Positions 1 to 9,895 are shown, numbered from the stretch's first letter. The stretch is 64,000 bases of DNA from Streptomyces venezuelae (GCF_008642315.1 NZ_CP029192.1:8370001-8434000), one strand, 5' to 3'. The notes: a model not told the origin generated them from the letters alone. A program made the numbers and translations.

Positions 1-98
1 TCCGGCTGCGCCTCCAGGACGGCACGCAGGCCCGCGCGTACGAGGGGTTCGTCGTCGACGAGGAGCACTGTGACCGGCATTCGGTCAGCGTAGATCAT
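1..98 (-). CDS. Response regulator, N-terminus only (cut by window edge)
   Basis: Only the first 32 codons are in the window. They read as the start of a receiver domain: a hydrophobic beta strand (VTVLLVDDE) with the acidic Asp-Asp pair, then RAGLRAVLEAQ, typical of NarL/LuxR-type regulators. The ATG at 98 overlaps the kinase stop codon as ATGA. A second in-frame ATG lies at 80. The coupling to the DesK-like kinase upstream supports a cognate pair. The phospho-acceptor Asp and the output domain lie outside the window, so the DNA-binding class is inferred. Confidence 0.85.
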   Translation of the reverse strand, partial: MIYADRMPVTVLLVDDEPLVRAGLRAVLEAQP

Positions 99-1312
99 TT
101 CAGCGGAAGTTCGACGTGCACCTGCCACTCGCCGTCGTGCGGTCCCGTGGTGGCCCGGCCGCCGAGCAGAGTGGCGCGTTCCCGGATGCCGCGGAGTCCG
201 CTGCCGCCGCGCCCCGTCGAACCGGTGGCATGCGGCAGCGCGTTGCGCACGTTCATCACCAGGCGGGCGTCGTCCACGGCGATGCGCAGGCGCACCGGCA
301 CGGGGCCGGAATGGCGCAGGGCGTTGGTCAGCGCCTCCTGGAGCATGCGGTAGCCCTCGCGGGAGACGGGTCCCGGCAGCCGCTCCACCGGACCCGTCAC
401 CTCGACGTCGACCTTCGCGCCCGAGGCACGCGCCGACTGAAGCAGCCGGTCGGCGTCGGTGAGCGTGGGCCGTCCGCTCACCGGCTGCTCGTCCTCGCGC
501 AGCACGCGCAGGACCCGCTCCAGGTCCTCCAGCGCGGCCCGCCCGGTCTCCTCCACCGCTTCCAGGGCACGTGCGGTGAACTCCGGGTCGGACGCGGCCC
601 TGGCGGCGCCCGCCTGGACGACGGCGACGGTCAGGGCGTGGCCTATGGAGTCGTGCAGTTCGCGCGCGATGCGGTTGCGTTCGAGGAGCTGCTCGGTGCG
701 TTCCTCCATGACGGCGAGGCGTTCGGCGGCTGAGGGGCCGAGGAGGCGCCGGGCCACCACGGCCGTCAGATGCCCCGCCGCCAGCAGCACGCCGAGTTCC
801 GCCAGGACGAGCAGGAGGCTCAGCGGTGCCTTGATCCAGGCCGTGTCGGGCGGGGTGAGCAACAGACCGTCCGTCTCCGGCGCCTGGTCGTTCGCACCGA
901 CCAGGGCGAAGACCATCCCGATGAGCTGACCCGTCAGGTGAACCAGGGCGATGCCTGTCTCCAGGCGGAACACCAGCCATAGGGCGGTCCGCACCCGGTC
1001 CCGCCAGGAGGCGGAAGGGGCAACGGAGATGCCGGATTCCTCCACCTCGCCGCCCGGCACGGGCGCGTGGTGACCGGGAAACAGCATCATCCGGGCCTGC
1101 AGCCCCTCGGCCCTGCGGATGACGGGCACCAGGGCGGCCGCCACCAGCAAGGGTATGGGAGTGAGTCCGACGAGCACCCAGTCGAGGGAAGAGGGCTCGG
1201 AGAGCCCCGGATAGATCGCGGCGATCACCCAGGCGATGGCCGACCCCAAGAAGATGTGCAGCCAGCGCGTGTAGGTGACCGCACGCGTCAGCGGTCGAAG
1301 GAAGCCGGGCAT
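95..1312 (-). CDS. Sensor histidine kinase, DesK/NarX-like (HisKA_3)
   Basis: The protein of about 405 residues has four to five hydrophobic segments in the first 190 residues. It then carries a dimerisation/phosphoacceptor helix with the H-box ERNRIARELHDSIGHAL, characteristic of HisKA_3 kinases, and a C-terminal HATPase domain with an N-box (EALTNALRHS) and a G-box (GSGLRGIRERA). It should autophosphorylate on the H-box His and pass phosphate to the regulator that overlaps its stop codon. The ATG at 1312 was chosen because the N-terminal membrane region starts just after it. The frame stays open to 1603 but then runs antisense to the ABC gene. Divergence from a drug-type ABC exporter suggests that it controls that exporter, which is an inference. 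Confidence 0.9.
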   Translation of the reverse strand: MPGFLRPLTRAVTYTRWLHIFLGSAIAWVIAAIYPGLSEPSSLDWVLVGLTPIPLLVAAALVPVIRRAEGLQARMMLFPGHHAPVPGGEVEESGISVAPSASWRDRVRTALWLVFRLETGIALVHLTGQLIGMVFALVGANDQAPETDGLLLTPPDTAWIKAPLSLLLVLAELGVLLAAGHLTAVVARRLLGPSAAERLAVMEERTEQLLERNRIARELHDSIGHALTVAVVQAGAARAASDPEFTARALEAVEETGRAALEDLERVLRVLREDEQPVSGRPTLTDADRLLQSARASGAKVDVEVTGPVERLPGPVSREGYRMLQEALTNALRHSGPVPVRLRIAVDDARLVMNVRNALPHATGSTGRGGSGLRGIRERATLLGGRATTGPHDGEWQVHVELPLK

Positions 1313-1346
1313 GGCGTCATCGTGCCAGGCCTCCCGTACCGCAGGA

Positions 1347-1388
1347 CTCCCCCGTGAGGGGGAGACGATCTCCCCGGGCGGGGGAAGA
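1347..1388. promoter_or_regulatory. Two adjacent GC-rich inverted repeats between divergent genes
   Basis: Positions 1347-1353 and 1358-1364 form a perfect 7-bp inverted repeat (CTCCCCC / GGGGGAG, loop GTGA). Just downstream a second C-rich/G-rich repeat is centred near 1378 (TCCCC GGGC GGGGA). They occupy the gap between the kinase start (1312) and the exporter ATPase start (1422), where both promoters must lie. They could be operators for the adjacent response regulator or mRNA hairpins. Confidence 0.45.
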
Positions 1389-1421
1389 CCCGGCGGGCCG
1401 GTGACGGCCAGGCTGATGCCC

Positions 1422-2363
1422 ATGACCAGCATCGACGTCAAAGACCTGACCAAGGAGTACGGCACGACCCGCGCCGTGGACGCCCTCACGTTCAGCGTCC
1501 GCCCCGGCCGGGTCACCGGATTCCTCGGCCCCAACGGCGCCGGCAAGTCGACCACCATGCGCCTCGTCCTCGGCCTGGACCGCCCTACCTCGGGCACGGC
1601 CACAGTGGGCGGCCGCCGCTACACCGAACTCGCCGAACCGCTGCGCCACGTAGGGGCGCTCCTCGACGCGCAGGCGGCCCACGGTTCGCGCACCGCCCGC
1701 AATCATCTCCTCGCCTTCGCGGTCAGCAACCGGCTCCCCGCGCGGCGCGTGGCCGAGGTCCTCGACGAATCCGGGCTGGCAACTGTCGCGGACAAGCGGA
1801 TCAAGACGTTCTCGCTGGGCATGCGGCAACGCCTCGGCATCGCGGCCGCGCTCCTCGGCGATCCCGAGGTCGTGATGCTGGACGAGCCCTCGAACGGGCT
1901 CGACCCCGAAGGCATCATCTGGATCCGCGAGTTGATGCGGCGCCTGGCGGCGGAGGGCCGCACGGTCCTCGTCTCCAGCCACCTCATGAACGAGACCGCG
2001 ACCTTCGCCGACCACCTCGTCGTCCTCGGCCGGGGCAGGCTGCTCGTGGACGCCCCCTTGACCGAGTTCATCGCGTCGCAGAGCCGGGCACGGGCCCGCG
2101 TACGCACGACCGACCCCGAACTGCTCCGTGAACTGCTGGCGAGCCGGGGATACGTCCTCGGGGAGCCGGTCGAGGGCCGCTGGACGGTCGACGGGGCGAA
2201 GGCCGAGGAGATCGGCGCGATCGCCGCAGCTGCCGGGGTCCAGGTGCTCGAACTCGCCGACGAACAGACCTCACTGGAACAGGCCTACCTCGCCCTGACG
2301 GCCGACGCGGCCGAGTTCACCGCAGGCAGCGCCACCGTCCCCGCATCCCGACAGGAGGCCTGA
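1422..2363 (+). CDS. ABC transporter ATP-binding protein (BcrA/DrrA-like)
   Basis: This is a 313-residue ATPase of the drug/lantibiotic-export type. Visible motifs are Walker A GPNGAGKST, the signature FSLGMRQRLG, Walker B VVMLDEPSNGLDPEG and the switch His in VSSHL. The long C-terminal tail after about residue 220 is typical of DrrA/BcrA proteins. The ATG at 1422 is preferred over the in-frame ATG at 1416 because its spacing to the weak CCAGG ribosome site is better. Its stop is 2 nt from the permease start, so the two are cotranscribed. The divergent two-component system probably senses the exported or toxic compound (inference). Confidence 0.92.
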   Translation: MTSIDVKDLTKEYGTTRAVDALTFSVRPGRVTGFLGPNGAGKSTTMRLVLGLDRPTSGTATVGGRRYTELAEPLRHVGALLDAQAAHGSRTARNHLLAFAVSNRLPARRVAEVLDESGLATVADKRIKTFSLGMRQRLGIAAALLGDPEVVMLDEPSNGLDPEGIIWIRELMRRLAAEGRTVLVSSHLMNETATFADHLVVLGRGRLLVDAPLTEFIASQSRARARVRTTDPELLRELLASRGYVLGEPVEGRWTVDGAKAEEIGAIAAAAGVQVLELADEQTSLEQAYLALTADAAEFTAGSATVPASRQEA

Positions 2364-2365
2364 CC

Positions 2366-3112
2366 ATGGCGAACTCCGCCGTACTGCCCGTCACCCACGC
2401 CGAGTGGATCAAGATCAAGTCGCTGCGGGCGAGCCTGATCTCGCTGCTCGTCATCTTCGCCGCGACCCTCGCCGTCACCGTGCTCGCCTCCGCGACCATC
2501 GGCCGGGCCGAGGCGGACAACCCCGACGCCGAGCCGCTTTTCGACGCCTTCTACGCCTTCAACTTCGGCCAGATCGCGGCCATCAGCTTCGGAACGACCG
2601 CCGTGTCCTCGGAGTACACGAGCGGCGCCCTGCGGATCTCGCTCGCCGCCGTGCCGCGCCGCGGGCTCTTCTACGGCTCCAAGATGCTGGTCGTCGGCGG
2701 TCTCGCGCTGCTCGCCGGGCTCGTCACCGGCTTCGCGACTTTCCTGACCAGTCAGGCCTTCATGGGGGAGTACGCGATCGGGCTCGACCACCCCGGCGCC
2801 GTGCGCGCCTGCGTCGGCGGCGGCATCTACCTCGCGCTGATGGCGCTGCTCGCGGCGGGCCTGACGGCGGTACTGCGCAGCGGCGTGGCCGTCCTCAGCA
2901 TCTTGATCCCCTTCACGCTGATCGTGTCGTTCGTCGTCGGCGACGTGGCGAGCGGTGCCGCCGGATACCTGCCGGACAAGGCGGGCCAGCAGGTGCTGCA
3001 CGAGACGCCGACCGGGAGTCTCGGTCCGTGGGCCGGGCTCGCGGTGAGCGCGGCCTGGACGGCCGCGGTGCTGCTCGCCGGTTGGTGGGCCGTGCGCCGC
3101 CGTGACGCGTGA
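2366..3112 (+). CDS. ABC-2 type transporter permease
   Basis: This 248-residue membrane protein has about six hydrophobic helices. It begins with a cytoplasmic lead (HAEWIKIKSLRASL) typical of ABC-2 permeases paired with BcrA-like ATPases. A short loop between helices 1 and 2 carries the conserved-looking FNFGQIAAISFGTTAVSSEY, and the last helix ends in WWAVRRRDA. The ribosome site ACAGGAGG precedes the ATG. It forms the membrane channel for the ATPase directly upstream. Substrate cannot be told from sequence. Confidence 0.9.
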   Translation: MANSAVLPVTHAEWIKIKSLRASLISLLVIFAATLAVTVLASATIGRAEADNPDAEPLFDAFYAFNFGQIAAISFGTTAVSSEYTSGALRISLAAVPRRGLFYGSKMLVVGGLALLAGLVTGFATFLTSQAFMGEYAIGLDHPGAVRACVGGGIYLALMALLAAGLTAVLRSGVAVLSILIPFTLIVSFVVGDVASGAAGYLPDKAGQQVLHETPTGSLGPWAGLAVSAAWTAAVLLAGWWAVRRRDA

Positions 3113-3181
3113 CGTGCGACGCATCGGGCGGGACACGCGACGCATGACGCGTTGTCAGTGGCGGCCGCTTTACTGGACGTC

Positions 3182-3637
3182 ATGAGCAGCGCACACCACC
3201 TCGCCGTGATCGACCTGCTGCGCTCCCGGGACTTCCCCGCGGAGCACGGCAGGTCCGAGCACGGCTCACAGGGGCCCGGGTTCCACATCGCGGAGTTACT
3301 GACGAGTGACACCTTCTGGGAGGACGACGGCACGCGGTGGCACCTGGCGGAGGAGCAGTACGACGCCGAGCGCGATGCCCTGACCGTGCTCCTCGCCGAC
3401 CGTTGGGGGCCGCCCCAGCAGTTCAGCCTGGCGAGCCTCTTCGAACGCTCCACGGCGGCGGACTTCGGCGACGCGGACGAGGAGATACCGGAGCCGTGGG
3501 CCCACTTGAGCTCCTGCGTGCCGGACCTGCACCTGTGGCGGGTCGACGGCCGCTGGATAGCCCTCGGTGTCGCCCAGTGGGACAAGGAACAGCCGTTCCA
3601 GCTGCTCGCCGTGGTCACGGAGACGGACCCGCCGTGA
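3182..3637 (+). CDS. Uncharacterised protein, 151 residues
   Basis: This is a soluble acidic protein with no signal peptide or membrane segment. I do not recognise a named family. It starts MSSAHHLAVIDLLRSRDFP and has alternating hydrophobic strands, Trp-rich near the end (DLHLWRVDGRWIALGVAQW), which suggests a small alpha/beta fold of a kind often seen as conserved hypothetical in Streptomyces. The ATG at 3182 fits the coding pattern better than the TTG at 3152. It stands alone between the exporter pair and the convergent hydrolase gene. Confidence 0.65.
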   Translation: MSSAHHLAVIDLLRSRDFPAEHGRSEHGSQGPGFHIAELLTSDTFWEDDGTRWHLAEEQYDAERDALTVLLADRWGPPQQFSLASLFERSTAADFGDADEEIPEPWAHLSSCVPDLHLWRVDGRWIALGVAQWDKEQPFQLLAVVTETDPP

Positions 3638-3653
3638 CCACGGCGTGCGGTCC
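3625..3653. terminator. Possible bidirectional terminator
   Basis: GGACCCGCCGTG at 3625-3636 pairs with CACGGCG...GGTCC ending at 3653, with a three-base bulge. It overlaps the stop codon of the plus-strand gene and sits 4 nt from the stop of the convergent hydrolase gene. There is no T tract, as is usual in Streptomyces. Confidence 0.45.
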
Positions 3654-3656
3654 CCG

Positions 3657-4718
3657 TCAGACGAGACCGAGCGAGTCCGTGCCGGTCCGCTCGAAGAAGC
3701 GGGCCACGTCCGCCTCCGTCACCCGCGACAGCTCGGCGGGCGACCAGCGCGGCCTGCGGTCCTTGTCGACGACCTGGGCCCGGATGCCCTCGGGCAGATC
3801 GGGCGAGGCCAGGGCAGCACAGGACACGCGGTATTCCTGTTCGAGGACCGCCTCCAGGGTGGGCAGTTCACGCGCCCTGCGCAGCGCGGCCAGCGTGACC
3901 TTCAGGGAGGTCGGGGACTTGGACAGGATCGTCTCGGCCGCCTCCTTCGCGTGCCGGTCGCCACTGGCGTGCAGCCGGTCCACGATCTCCTCGACGGAGT
4001 CCGCGGCGTAGCAGTGGTCGATCCACTCGCGGCGGGCGGCCAGTTCACCGGCCGGAGGCGTCGCCGCGAACTCGCGCACGACATCCACCACGTCCGTGTC
4101 GGCGAGCGCCGCGGTGAACTCCGGCAGCCGCTCCGACGGCACGTAATGGTCCGCGAGCCCGCACAGCAGCGCGTCACCCGCGCCCACCGGCGTCCCCGTC
4201 AGCCCCAGATGCGTACCGAGCTCGCCGGGCGTCCGCGTCAGCAGATGCGTACCGCCCACATCGGGCACGAAGCCGATGCCCGTCTCCGGCATCGCCACCC
4301 GCGACCGCTCGGTGACCACCCGGACGTCCCCGTGGGCCGAGACACCGACACCGCCACCCATCACGATGCCGTCCATCACGGCCACGTACGGCTTCGGGAA
4401 GCGGGCGATGCGCGCGTTGAGGAGGTACTCGTCGCGCCAGAACGCGGCCGACGCCGCCGCGCGGCCCGCGCGCACGTCGTCGTGGATCGAGCGGATGTCG
4501 CCGCCCGCGCACAGCCCGCGCTCCCCGGCCCCGGTGACCACCACCGTCGCCACCGACTCGTCCCGCTCCCAGGCGTCCAGCGTCTCCGCCATGATCCGGA
4601 CCATCTCGTGGTTCAGGGCGTTGATGGCCCGCGGCCGGTTCAGGACGAGGTGCCCGGCGCGGCCCTCCCGGTGGTGCAGGACAGGGGCGTCGACGGGCGC
4701 GTCGGGCGTGGCGGTCAT
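3657..4718 (-). CDS. 3-hydroxyisobutyryl-CoA hydrolase (enoyl-CoA hydratase superfamily)
   Basis: It should hydrolyse 3-hydroxyisobutyryl-CoA to the free acid in valine degradation. The 353-residue protein has the crotonase fold signatures in the order found in this subfamily: GGDIRSIHDDVRAG (oxyanion-hole region), MDGIVMGGGVGVSAHGD, and the diagnostic PETGIGFVPDVGG. The C-terminal FFERTGTDSLGLV also fits. The start at ATG 4718 gives the usual length; a GTG at 4739 is an alternative. It lies upstream of and in the same direction as none of the mutase genes' starts: it is the last gene of a minus-strand run mutA-mutB-meaB, separated from meaB by 81 nt holding tandem repeats. The pathway link is that valine carbon reaches propionyl- and methylmalonyl-CoA. 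Confidence 0.88.
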   Translation of the reverse strand: MTATPDAPVDAPVLHHREGRAGHLVLNRPRAINALNHEMVRIMAETLDAWERDESVATVVVTGAGERGLCAGGDIRSIHDDVRAGRAAASAAFWRDEYLLNARIARFPKPYVAVMDGIVMGGGVGVSAHGDVRVVTERSRVAMPETGIGFVPDVGGTHLLTRTPGELGTHLGLTGTPVGAGDALLCGLADHYVPSERLPEFTAALADTDVVDVVREFAATPPAGELAARREWIDHCYAADSVEEIVDRLHASGDRHAKEAAETILSKSPTSLKVTLAALRRARELPTLEAVLEQEYRVSCAALASPDLPEGIRAQVVDKDRRPRWSPAELSRVTEADVARFFERTGTDSLGLV

Positions 4719-4733
4719 GGTGCGGGTGGCTCC

Positions 4734-4791
4734 GTTCACGGGGGCGTACGCGGATCACGGGGAACGTACGCGGATCACGGGGGTGTACGCC
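4734..4791. repeat. Three tandem copies of a ~20-bp unit between meaB and the hydrolase gene
   Basis: Units at 4734-4752, 4753-4772 and 4773-4791 follow the pattern GATCACGGGGgCGTACGCG, with the palindrome CGTACG in the first two. The array fills most of the 81-nt gap. It may be a slipped duplication or a repeated protein-binding site. Confidence 0.8.
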
Positions 4792-4799
4792 AGTCGAGG

Positions 4800-5801
4800 T
4801 CAGGGGCGGTCGCGGTCGCCGCCCTGGAACGCGTCGAGGATCTGCTCGGCGGCGGACGTGGCCGTCAAGGTGCCTTCGCGGACGCGCTGTTCGAGGTCCG
4901 AGGCGAGTTGCTTGACCTCCGCGTGGCCGAGAAGCCGGCCGAGGAGCTCGTCGCGCACCATCGACCAGGTCCAGTCGACCTGCTGGTCGCGGCGCTTGGC
5001 GGCGAGACGGCCCGTCGAGTCGAGCAGGGCGCGGTGCTGCTCGATCCGCTCCCACAGCGTGTCGAGGCCGCTGGACTCCCGTGCGCTGCAGGTCAGCACC
5101 GGGGGAGTCCAGGCCGCGTCGGCCGGGTGCATCAGCCGCAGCGCACCGGCCAGTTCACGTGCCGCCGACCGCGCGTCCCGCTCGTGCGGGCCGTCCGCCT
5201 TGTTCACGGCGATGACGTCGGCGAGTTCCAGTACGCCCTTCTTGATGCCCTGGAGCTGGTCGCCGGTGCGGGCGAGGGTCAGCAGCAGGAACGTGTCGAC
5301 CATGTTCGCGACCGCCGTCTCCGACTGCCCGACGCCCACGGTCTCCACGAGCACCACGTCGTACCCCGCCGCCTCCATCACCACGATGGACTCGCGCGTG
5401 GCCTTGGCGACCCCGCCGAGCGTCCCCGCCGAGGGAGAAGGCCGCACGAAAGCGGCGGGATCCGTCGCGAGCCGCTCCATCCTGGTCTTGTCGCCCAGGA
5501 TGGAACCGCCCGTGCGCGTCGACGACGGGTCGACCGCGAGCACCGCGACCCGGTGCCCGAGCGAGGTCAGCATCGTGCCGAGCGTGTCGATGAACGTGGA
5601 CTTGCCCACGCCCGGCACGCCGCTGATGCCGACCCGTCGCGCCCGCCCGCTGTGCGGAAGCAACTCGGTGAGCAGCTGCTGCGCCAGCGCGCGGTGCTGC
5701 GGACGGGTCGATTCGACGAGAGTGATCGCCCGCGCGACGAACGCGCGCTTCCCGTCGAGGACGCCCTTCACATACGTATCGATGTCGATCGTCACAGGCA
5801 T
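4800..5801 (-). CDS. meaB: Methylmalonyl-CoA mutase-associated GTPase MeaB
   Basis: This G3E-family GTPase of 333 residues guards and loads the cobalamin cofactor of methylmalonyl-CoA mutase. Motifs are P-loop GVPGVGKST (about residue 61), the base-switch region VDPSSTRTGGSILGDKTRM, Walker B-like VLVETVGVGQSE, and the guanine-specificity motif NKAD. The ATG at 5801 has a GAAGAG ribosome site. It follows mutB by 23 nt on the minus strand, so it is probably cotranscribed with the mutase it protects. Confidence 0.95.
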   Translation of the reverse strand: MPVTIDIDTYVKGVLDGKRAFVARAITLVESTRPQHRALAQQLLTELLPHSGRARRVGISGVPGVGKSTFIDTLGTMLTSLGHRVAVLAVDPSSTRTGGSILGDKTRMERLATDPAAFVRPSPSAGTLGGVAKATRESIVVMEAAGYDVVLVETVGVGQSETAVANMVDTFLLLTLARTGDQLQGIKKGVLELADVIAVNKADGPHERDARSAARELAGALRLMHPADAAWTPPVLTCSARESSGLDTLWERIEQHRALLDSTGRLAAKRRDQQVDWTWSMVRDELLGRLLGHAEVKQLASDLEQRVREGTLTATSAAEQILDAFQGGDRDRP

Positions 5802-5824
5802 GGCTCTTCTCGCCGCTCACCGAC

Positions 5825-8026
5825 TCACAGTTCGTGGCCGAGATCGGCCGCCAGACGCTTCACCAGGTCGAACGCCGCATCGGGGATCACCGTGCCGGGC
5901 GGGAACACCGCCGTGGCGCCCGCCTCGTGCAGGGCCTCGACGTCCTGCGGCGGGATGACGCCGCCCACGACGATCATGATGTCCTCGCGGCCCTCGGCGG
6001 CCAGCTCCTCGCGCAGCGCCGGTACGAGGGTGAGGTGACCGGCGGCCAGGGACGAGACGCCCACGATGTGCACGTCCGCCTCCACGGCCTGGCGCGCGAC
6101 CTCCGCGGGGGTCTGGAACAGCGGGCCGACGTCGACGTCGAAGCCCAGGTCGGCGAAGGCGGTGGCGATGACCTTCTGGCCCCGGTCGTGCCCGTCCTGG
6201 CCCATCTTCGCGACCAGGATGCGCGGCCTGCGCCCCTCGGCCTCGTCGAAGGAGTCCACCAGCGCGCGCGTGCGCTCGACGGACGGGGACTGGCCTGCTT
6301 CGGTGCGGTACACACCGGAGATCGTACGGATCTGGCCCGCGTGCCGCCCGTACACCGTCTCCAGTGCGTCGGAGATCTCACCGACCGTCGCCTTCGCGCG
6401 GGCCGCGTCGACCGCGAGCGCCAGCAGGTTGCCTTCGAGGCCCTGGCCGGGGCCGCGCTCGGCGGCCGCGGTGAGCGCGCGCAACGCGTCCTGACACGCC
6501 GCCTCGTCGCGCTCCTCGCGCAGCCGCTTCAGCTTGGCGATCTGCTGGGCGCGCACCGAGGAGTTGTCGACCTTCAGGACGTCGATCTGCTCGTCGCTGT
6601 CCACCCGGTACTTGTTGACGCCGATGACCGGCTGGCGCCCTGAGTCGATGCGCGCCTGTGTGCGCGCCGCGGCCTCCTCGACGCGGAGCTTCGGGATGCC
6701 CGCGTCGATGGCCTGCGCCATGCCGCCCGCCGCCTCGACCTCCTCGATGTGCTGCCAGGCGCGCCGCGCCAGGTCGTACGTGAGCTTCTCGACGTAGGCG
6801 CTGCCGCCCCACGGGTCGATCGTCCGGGTCGTCCCCGACTCCTGCTGGATCAGGAGCTGCGTGTTGCGGGCGATGCGCGCCGAGAAGTCGGTCGGCAGGG
6901 CGAGCGCCTCGTCGAGCGCGTTGGTGTGCAGGGACTGCGTGTGACCCTGCGTCGCGGCCATCGCCTCGACACACGTGCGCGTCACGTTGTTGAACACGTC
7001 CTGTGCGGTCAGCGACCAGCCCGACGTCTGCGAGTGGGTGCGCAGGGAGAGCGACTTGGCGTTCTTCGGGTCGAACTGCTTGACCAGCTTCGCCCACAGC
7101 AGGCGCGCCGCGCGGAGCTTGGCGACCTCCATGAAGAAGTTCATGCCGATCGCCCAGAAGAAGGAGAGCCGCGGCGCGAACGCGTCCACGTCCAGCCCCG
7201 CGTCCCGGCCCGCGCGCAGGTACTCCACGCCGTCGGCGAGGGTGTACGCGAGCTCCAGGTCGGCCGTCGCGCCCGCTTCCTGGATGTGGTAGCCGGAGAT
7301 GGAGATCGAGTTGTAGCGCGGCATCTTCTGCGAGGTGTACGCGAAGATGTCGGAGATGATCCGCATCGAGGGCTTCGGCGGATAGATGTAGGTGTTGCGG
7401 ACCATGAACTCCTTGAGGATGTCGTTCTGGATGGTCCCGGCCAGCTTCTCGGGCGGTACGCCCTGTTCCTCGGCCGCCACGATGTACAGCGCGAGCACGG
7501 GCAGCACCGCGCCGTTCATCGTCATCGACACCGTCATCTTGTCCAGCGGGATCCCGTCGAACAGCTGCCGCATGTCGTAGATCGAGTCGATGGCGACGCC
7601 CGCCATGCCGACGTCACCGGTGACGCGCGGGTGGTCGCTGTCGTAGCCGCGGTGGGTGGGCAGGTCGAAGGCGACCGACAGGCCCTTCTGGCCGGCCGCG
7701 AGGTTGCGGCGGTAGAACGCGTTGGACTCCTCGGCGGTGGAGAATCCCGCGTACTGCCGGATCGTCCACGGCTGGTTCACGTACATCGTCGGGTACGGGC
7801 CGCGCAGGTACGGCGCGACGCCCGGGTACGTCTGAAGGAAGTCGAGGCCCTCCGCGTCCGCCCCGGTGTACAGCGGCTTGACCGCGATGCCCTCGGGCGT
7901 CTCCCACAGCAGGTCCGCCTCGGACTTGCCGACGGACTCCTTGACGGCGGCGTGCCACTGCTCGGCCGACGGGGACGGCCCGCCGCCCGCGCCCAGCTCG
8001 ATGTCGTCGAACTCGGGGATCCGCAT
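5825..8026 (-). CDS. mutB: Methylmalonyl-CoA mutase, large (catalytic) subunit
   Basis: It catalyses the adenosylcobalamin-dependent interconversion of methylmalonyl-CoA and succinyl-CoA. The 733-residue protein has the TIM-barrel mutase domain (for example [20 protein letters not shown] and [13 protein letters not shown]). A C-terminal B12-binding domain carries the base-off motif DGHDRG in [18 protein letters not shown], where the His ligates cobalt. Its ATG overlaps the mutA stop by one base (TAATG). The frame extends upstream through mutA antiregister but the real start is fixed by this coupling and by the known N-terminal [16 protein letters not shown] sequence. Streptomyces uses this enzyme to supply or drain polyketide extender units. 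Confidence 0.96.
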   Translation of the reverse strand: MRIPEFDDIELGAGGGPSPSAEQWHAAVKESVGKSEADLLWETPEGIAVKPLYTGADAEGLDFLQTYPGVAPYLRGPYPTMYVNQPWTIRQYAGFSTAEESNAFYRRNLAAGQKGLSVAFDLPTHRGYDSDHPRVTGDVGMAGVAIDSIYDMRQLFDGIPLDKMTVSMTMNGAVLPVLALYIVAAEEQGVPPEKLAGTIQNDILKEFMVRNTYIYPPKPSMRIISDIFAYTSQKMPRYNSISISGYHIQEAGATADLELAYTLADGVEYLRAGRDAGLDVDAFAPRLSFFWAIGMNFFMEVAKLRAARLLWAKLVKQFDPKNAKSLSLRTHSQTSGWSLTAQDVFNNVTRTCVEAMAATQGHTQSLHTNALDEALALPTDFSARIARNTQLLIQQESGTTRTIDPWGGSAYVEKLTYDLARRAWQHIEEVEAAGGMAQAIDAGIPKLRVEEAAARTQARIDSGRQPVIGVNKYRVDSDEQIDVLKVDNSSVRAQQIAKLKRLREERDEAACQDALRALTAAAERGPGQGLEGNLLALAVDAARAKATVGEISDALETVYGRHAGQIRTISGVYRTEAGQSPSVERTRALVDSFDEAEGRRPRILVAKMGQDGHDRGQKVIATAFADLGFDVDVGPLFQTPAEVARQAVEADVHIVGVSSLAAGHLTLVPALREELAAEGREDIMIVVGGVIPPQDVEALHEAGATAVFPPGTVIPDAAFDLVKRLAADLGHEL

Positions 8027-9876
8027 TACGCCACTCCCATGCGGTCGAGGGTGGAGGTGAGCACGGCGACCGCGTCGCAGCCGGCGAAGACGTACTCGTC
8101 GATGTCGGTGAACTCCCCGCGTCCGGCGAGGAACACGCGCAGCGCGCCCGCCGCCTTCAGGGCCCGCGCGACCGCGTCGGCCTGCTCTGCGTAGAGCGCG
8201 TCGCTGGAGCAGACGCACGCCACCGCGGCGCCGCTCGCCGCGAACGCCTCCGCGGCCGTGTCCGCGTCCACCGTCACCGGGTCGTGCACGGGCTCGATCC
8301 CGCCCGCCATGAAGAGGTTGGCGGCGAACGTCGTCCGCGCGGTGTGCGCGGCGGCCGGGCCGAGCGCGGCGACGAACACCTTGGGGCGGGCGCCGGTCGT
8401 CTCCAGGTGTGCGTCCGAGCGGGCGCGGAGCTCCTCGTACGCCTCGTCGCGGCGCACCCGGGGCAGACCGCCGGAGGGCGCTACCGGAGCGGGCTCGCGC
8501 TCCACCGGACGTTCCGTCAGCAGCGGGAACTCGCTGACGCCCGTGATGGGTTCGCGGCGCTTGGCCAGCTTCTTCTTGCGCGCGGCCCAGGTCGCGGCGA
8601 TCCGGTCGCCGACGAGCCCGGAGCGCAGGGCCGCGCCGTGCCCGTCCGCGCGCTCGATCTCCTTGAAGAAGTCCCACGCGGCGTGGGCGAGTTCGTCGGT
8701 GAGCTTCTCCACGTACCAGGAGCCGCCCGCCGGGTCGATGACGCGCGCCAGGTGCGACTCCTCCAGGAGGATCGTCGACGTGTTGCGGGCGATGCGGCGC
8801 GCGAACGCGTCCGGCAGGCCGAGCTCGTGGTCGAACGGCAGGACCGTGACGGCGTTCGCGCCGCCCACACCCGCACCGAGGCAGGCCACGGTCGTCCGCA
8901 GCATGTTCACCCACGGGTCGCGGCGGGTCATCATCACGGGAGAGGTCACCGCGTGCTGCCGCTGCGCCCCGGCCGCCGGGACCCCGGACACCTCGGCGAC
9001 GCGCGCCCAGAGGCGGCGCGCGGCCCGCAGCTTGGCGATGGTCAGGAACTGGTCGGCGGTGGCCGCGTACCGGAACTCCAGCTGCGCGAAGGCCTTGTCG
9101 ACGCTCAGACCGGCTTCGTGGAGCGCGCGCAGGTACGCGACGCCCGTGGCGAGCGAGGCGCCGAGCTCCTGCGCGGCGGAGGCGCCCGCCTCGTGGTACG
9201 GCAGGGCATCCACGGTCAGGGCGCGCAGCCCGGCGTAGCGCTCGCCGCACAGCCGGGCCAGCTCGGCGACTCCCTCGAAGGAAGCCGCCGTGTCCCCGGT
9301 GCGGGCCTCGTGCCCGAGCGGATCGGCGCCGAGCGTGCCGCGCACCGCGTCGTCGGCGACCCCCGCGGCCTCGTACAGGCGCAGGAGTTCCCGAGCGGCG
9401 GGCCCTGCCTGGTCGCCCGCGTCGAGCGCGAGGGGCACCAGGTCGAGGTAGACGCCATCGAGGGCGCGCTCCAGGCCGGTGACCGGGAGGCCGGCGTGGC
9501 CCACGGTCAGCCAGAGGGAGGTGACGCCGTTCTCCAGGTCGGTGAGGACGGCGTCGTTGGTGCGCGCGGGGTCGGCGCTCGCGTACCGCTGCCGGACGTC
9601 CCAGCCGCCCGGGGTGTTGCCCTCGGGAACGGAACCCCTGACGAACGGGGCGAAGCCGGGGAGCCCGGCATCGGGCGCGGCGTCGCGCGCGGTGTACAGG
9701 GGGCGGGTGGTGAGCCCGTCCTCGAGAGCGGTGGACAGCGCTTCCTCTGCGGCCGTCCCCGATACGTCCTTACCCGACTTGCGCAGCACGCCTTCCACCA
9801 GGCGGTGCCACTGCTCATGGGTCGCATCAGGGAACTCGGCGGCCAGCGAAAGCCCGTCGTCAGGCAGGACCGTCAT
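8026..9876 (-). CDS. mutA: Methylmalonyl-CoA mutase, small subunit
   Basis: This is the structural partner of MutB, 616 residues, and first gene of the mutA-mutB-meaB run. It shares the mutase barrel fold ([29 protein letters not shown]), but the region that corresponds to the B12 domain ([23 protein letters not shown]) lacks the DxHxxG cobalt-binding motif. This is the known state of small subunits. The ATG at 9876 lies 20 bp from a perfect palindrome (9896-9920) that probably controls the operon. Confidence 0.95.
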   Translation of the reverse strand: MTVLPDDGLSLAAEFPDATHEQWHRLVEGVLRKSGKDVSGTAAEEALSTALEDGLTTRPLYTARDAAPDAGLPGFAPFVRGSVPEGNTPGGWDVRQRYASADPARTNDAVLTDLENGVTSLWLTVGHAGLPVTGLERALDGVYLDLVPLALDAGDQAGPAARELLRLYEAAGVADDAVRGTLGADPLGHEARTGDTAASFEGVAELARLCGERYAGLRALTVDALPYHEAGASAAQELGASLATGVAYLRALHEAGLSVDKAFAQLEFRYAATADQFLTIAKLRAARRLWARVAEVSGVPAAGAQRQHAVTSPVMMTRRDPWVNMLRTTVACLGAGVGGANAVTVLPFDHELGLPDAFARRIARNTSTILLEESHLARVIDPAGGSWYVEKLTDELAHAAWDFFKEIERADGHGAALRSGLVGDRIAATWAARKKKLAKRREPITGVSEFPLLTERPVEREPAPVAPSGGLPRVRRDEAYEELRARSDAHLETTGARPKVFVAALGPAAAHTARTTFAANLFMAGGIEPVHDPVTVDADTAAEAFAASGAAVACVCSSDALYAEQADAVARALKAAGALRVFLAGRGEFTDIDEYVFAGCDAVAVLTSTLDRMGVA

Positions 9877-9895
9877 GCCCCGATGCTAGGGCGCA

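Noticed and set aside
3567..6038. Plus-strand open frame of 823 codons
   Set aside because: Lies opposite the hydrolase and meaB genes, both of which have clear motifs. The frame encodes only Arg/His/Gly-rich sequence.
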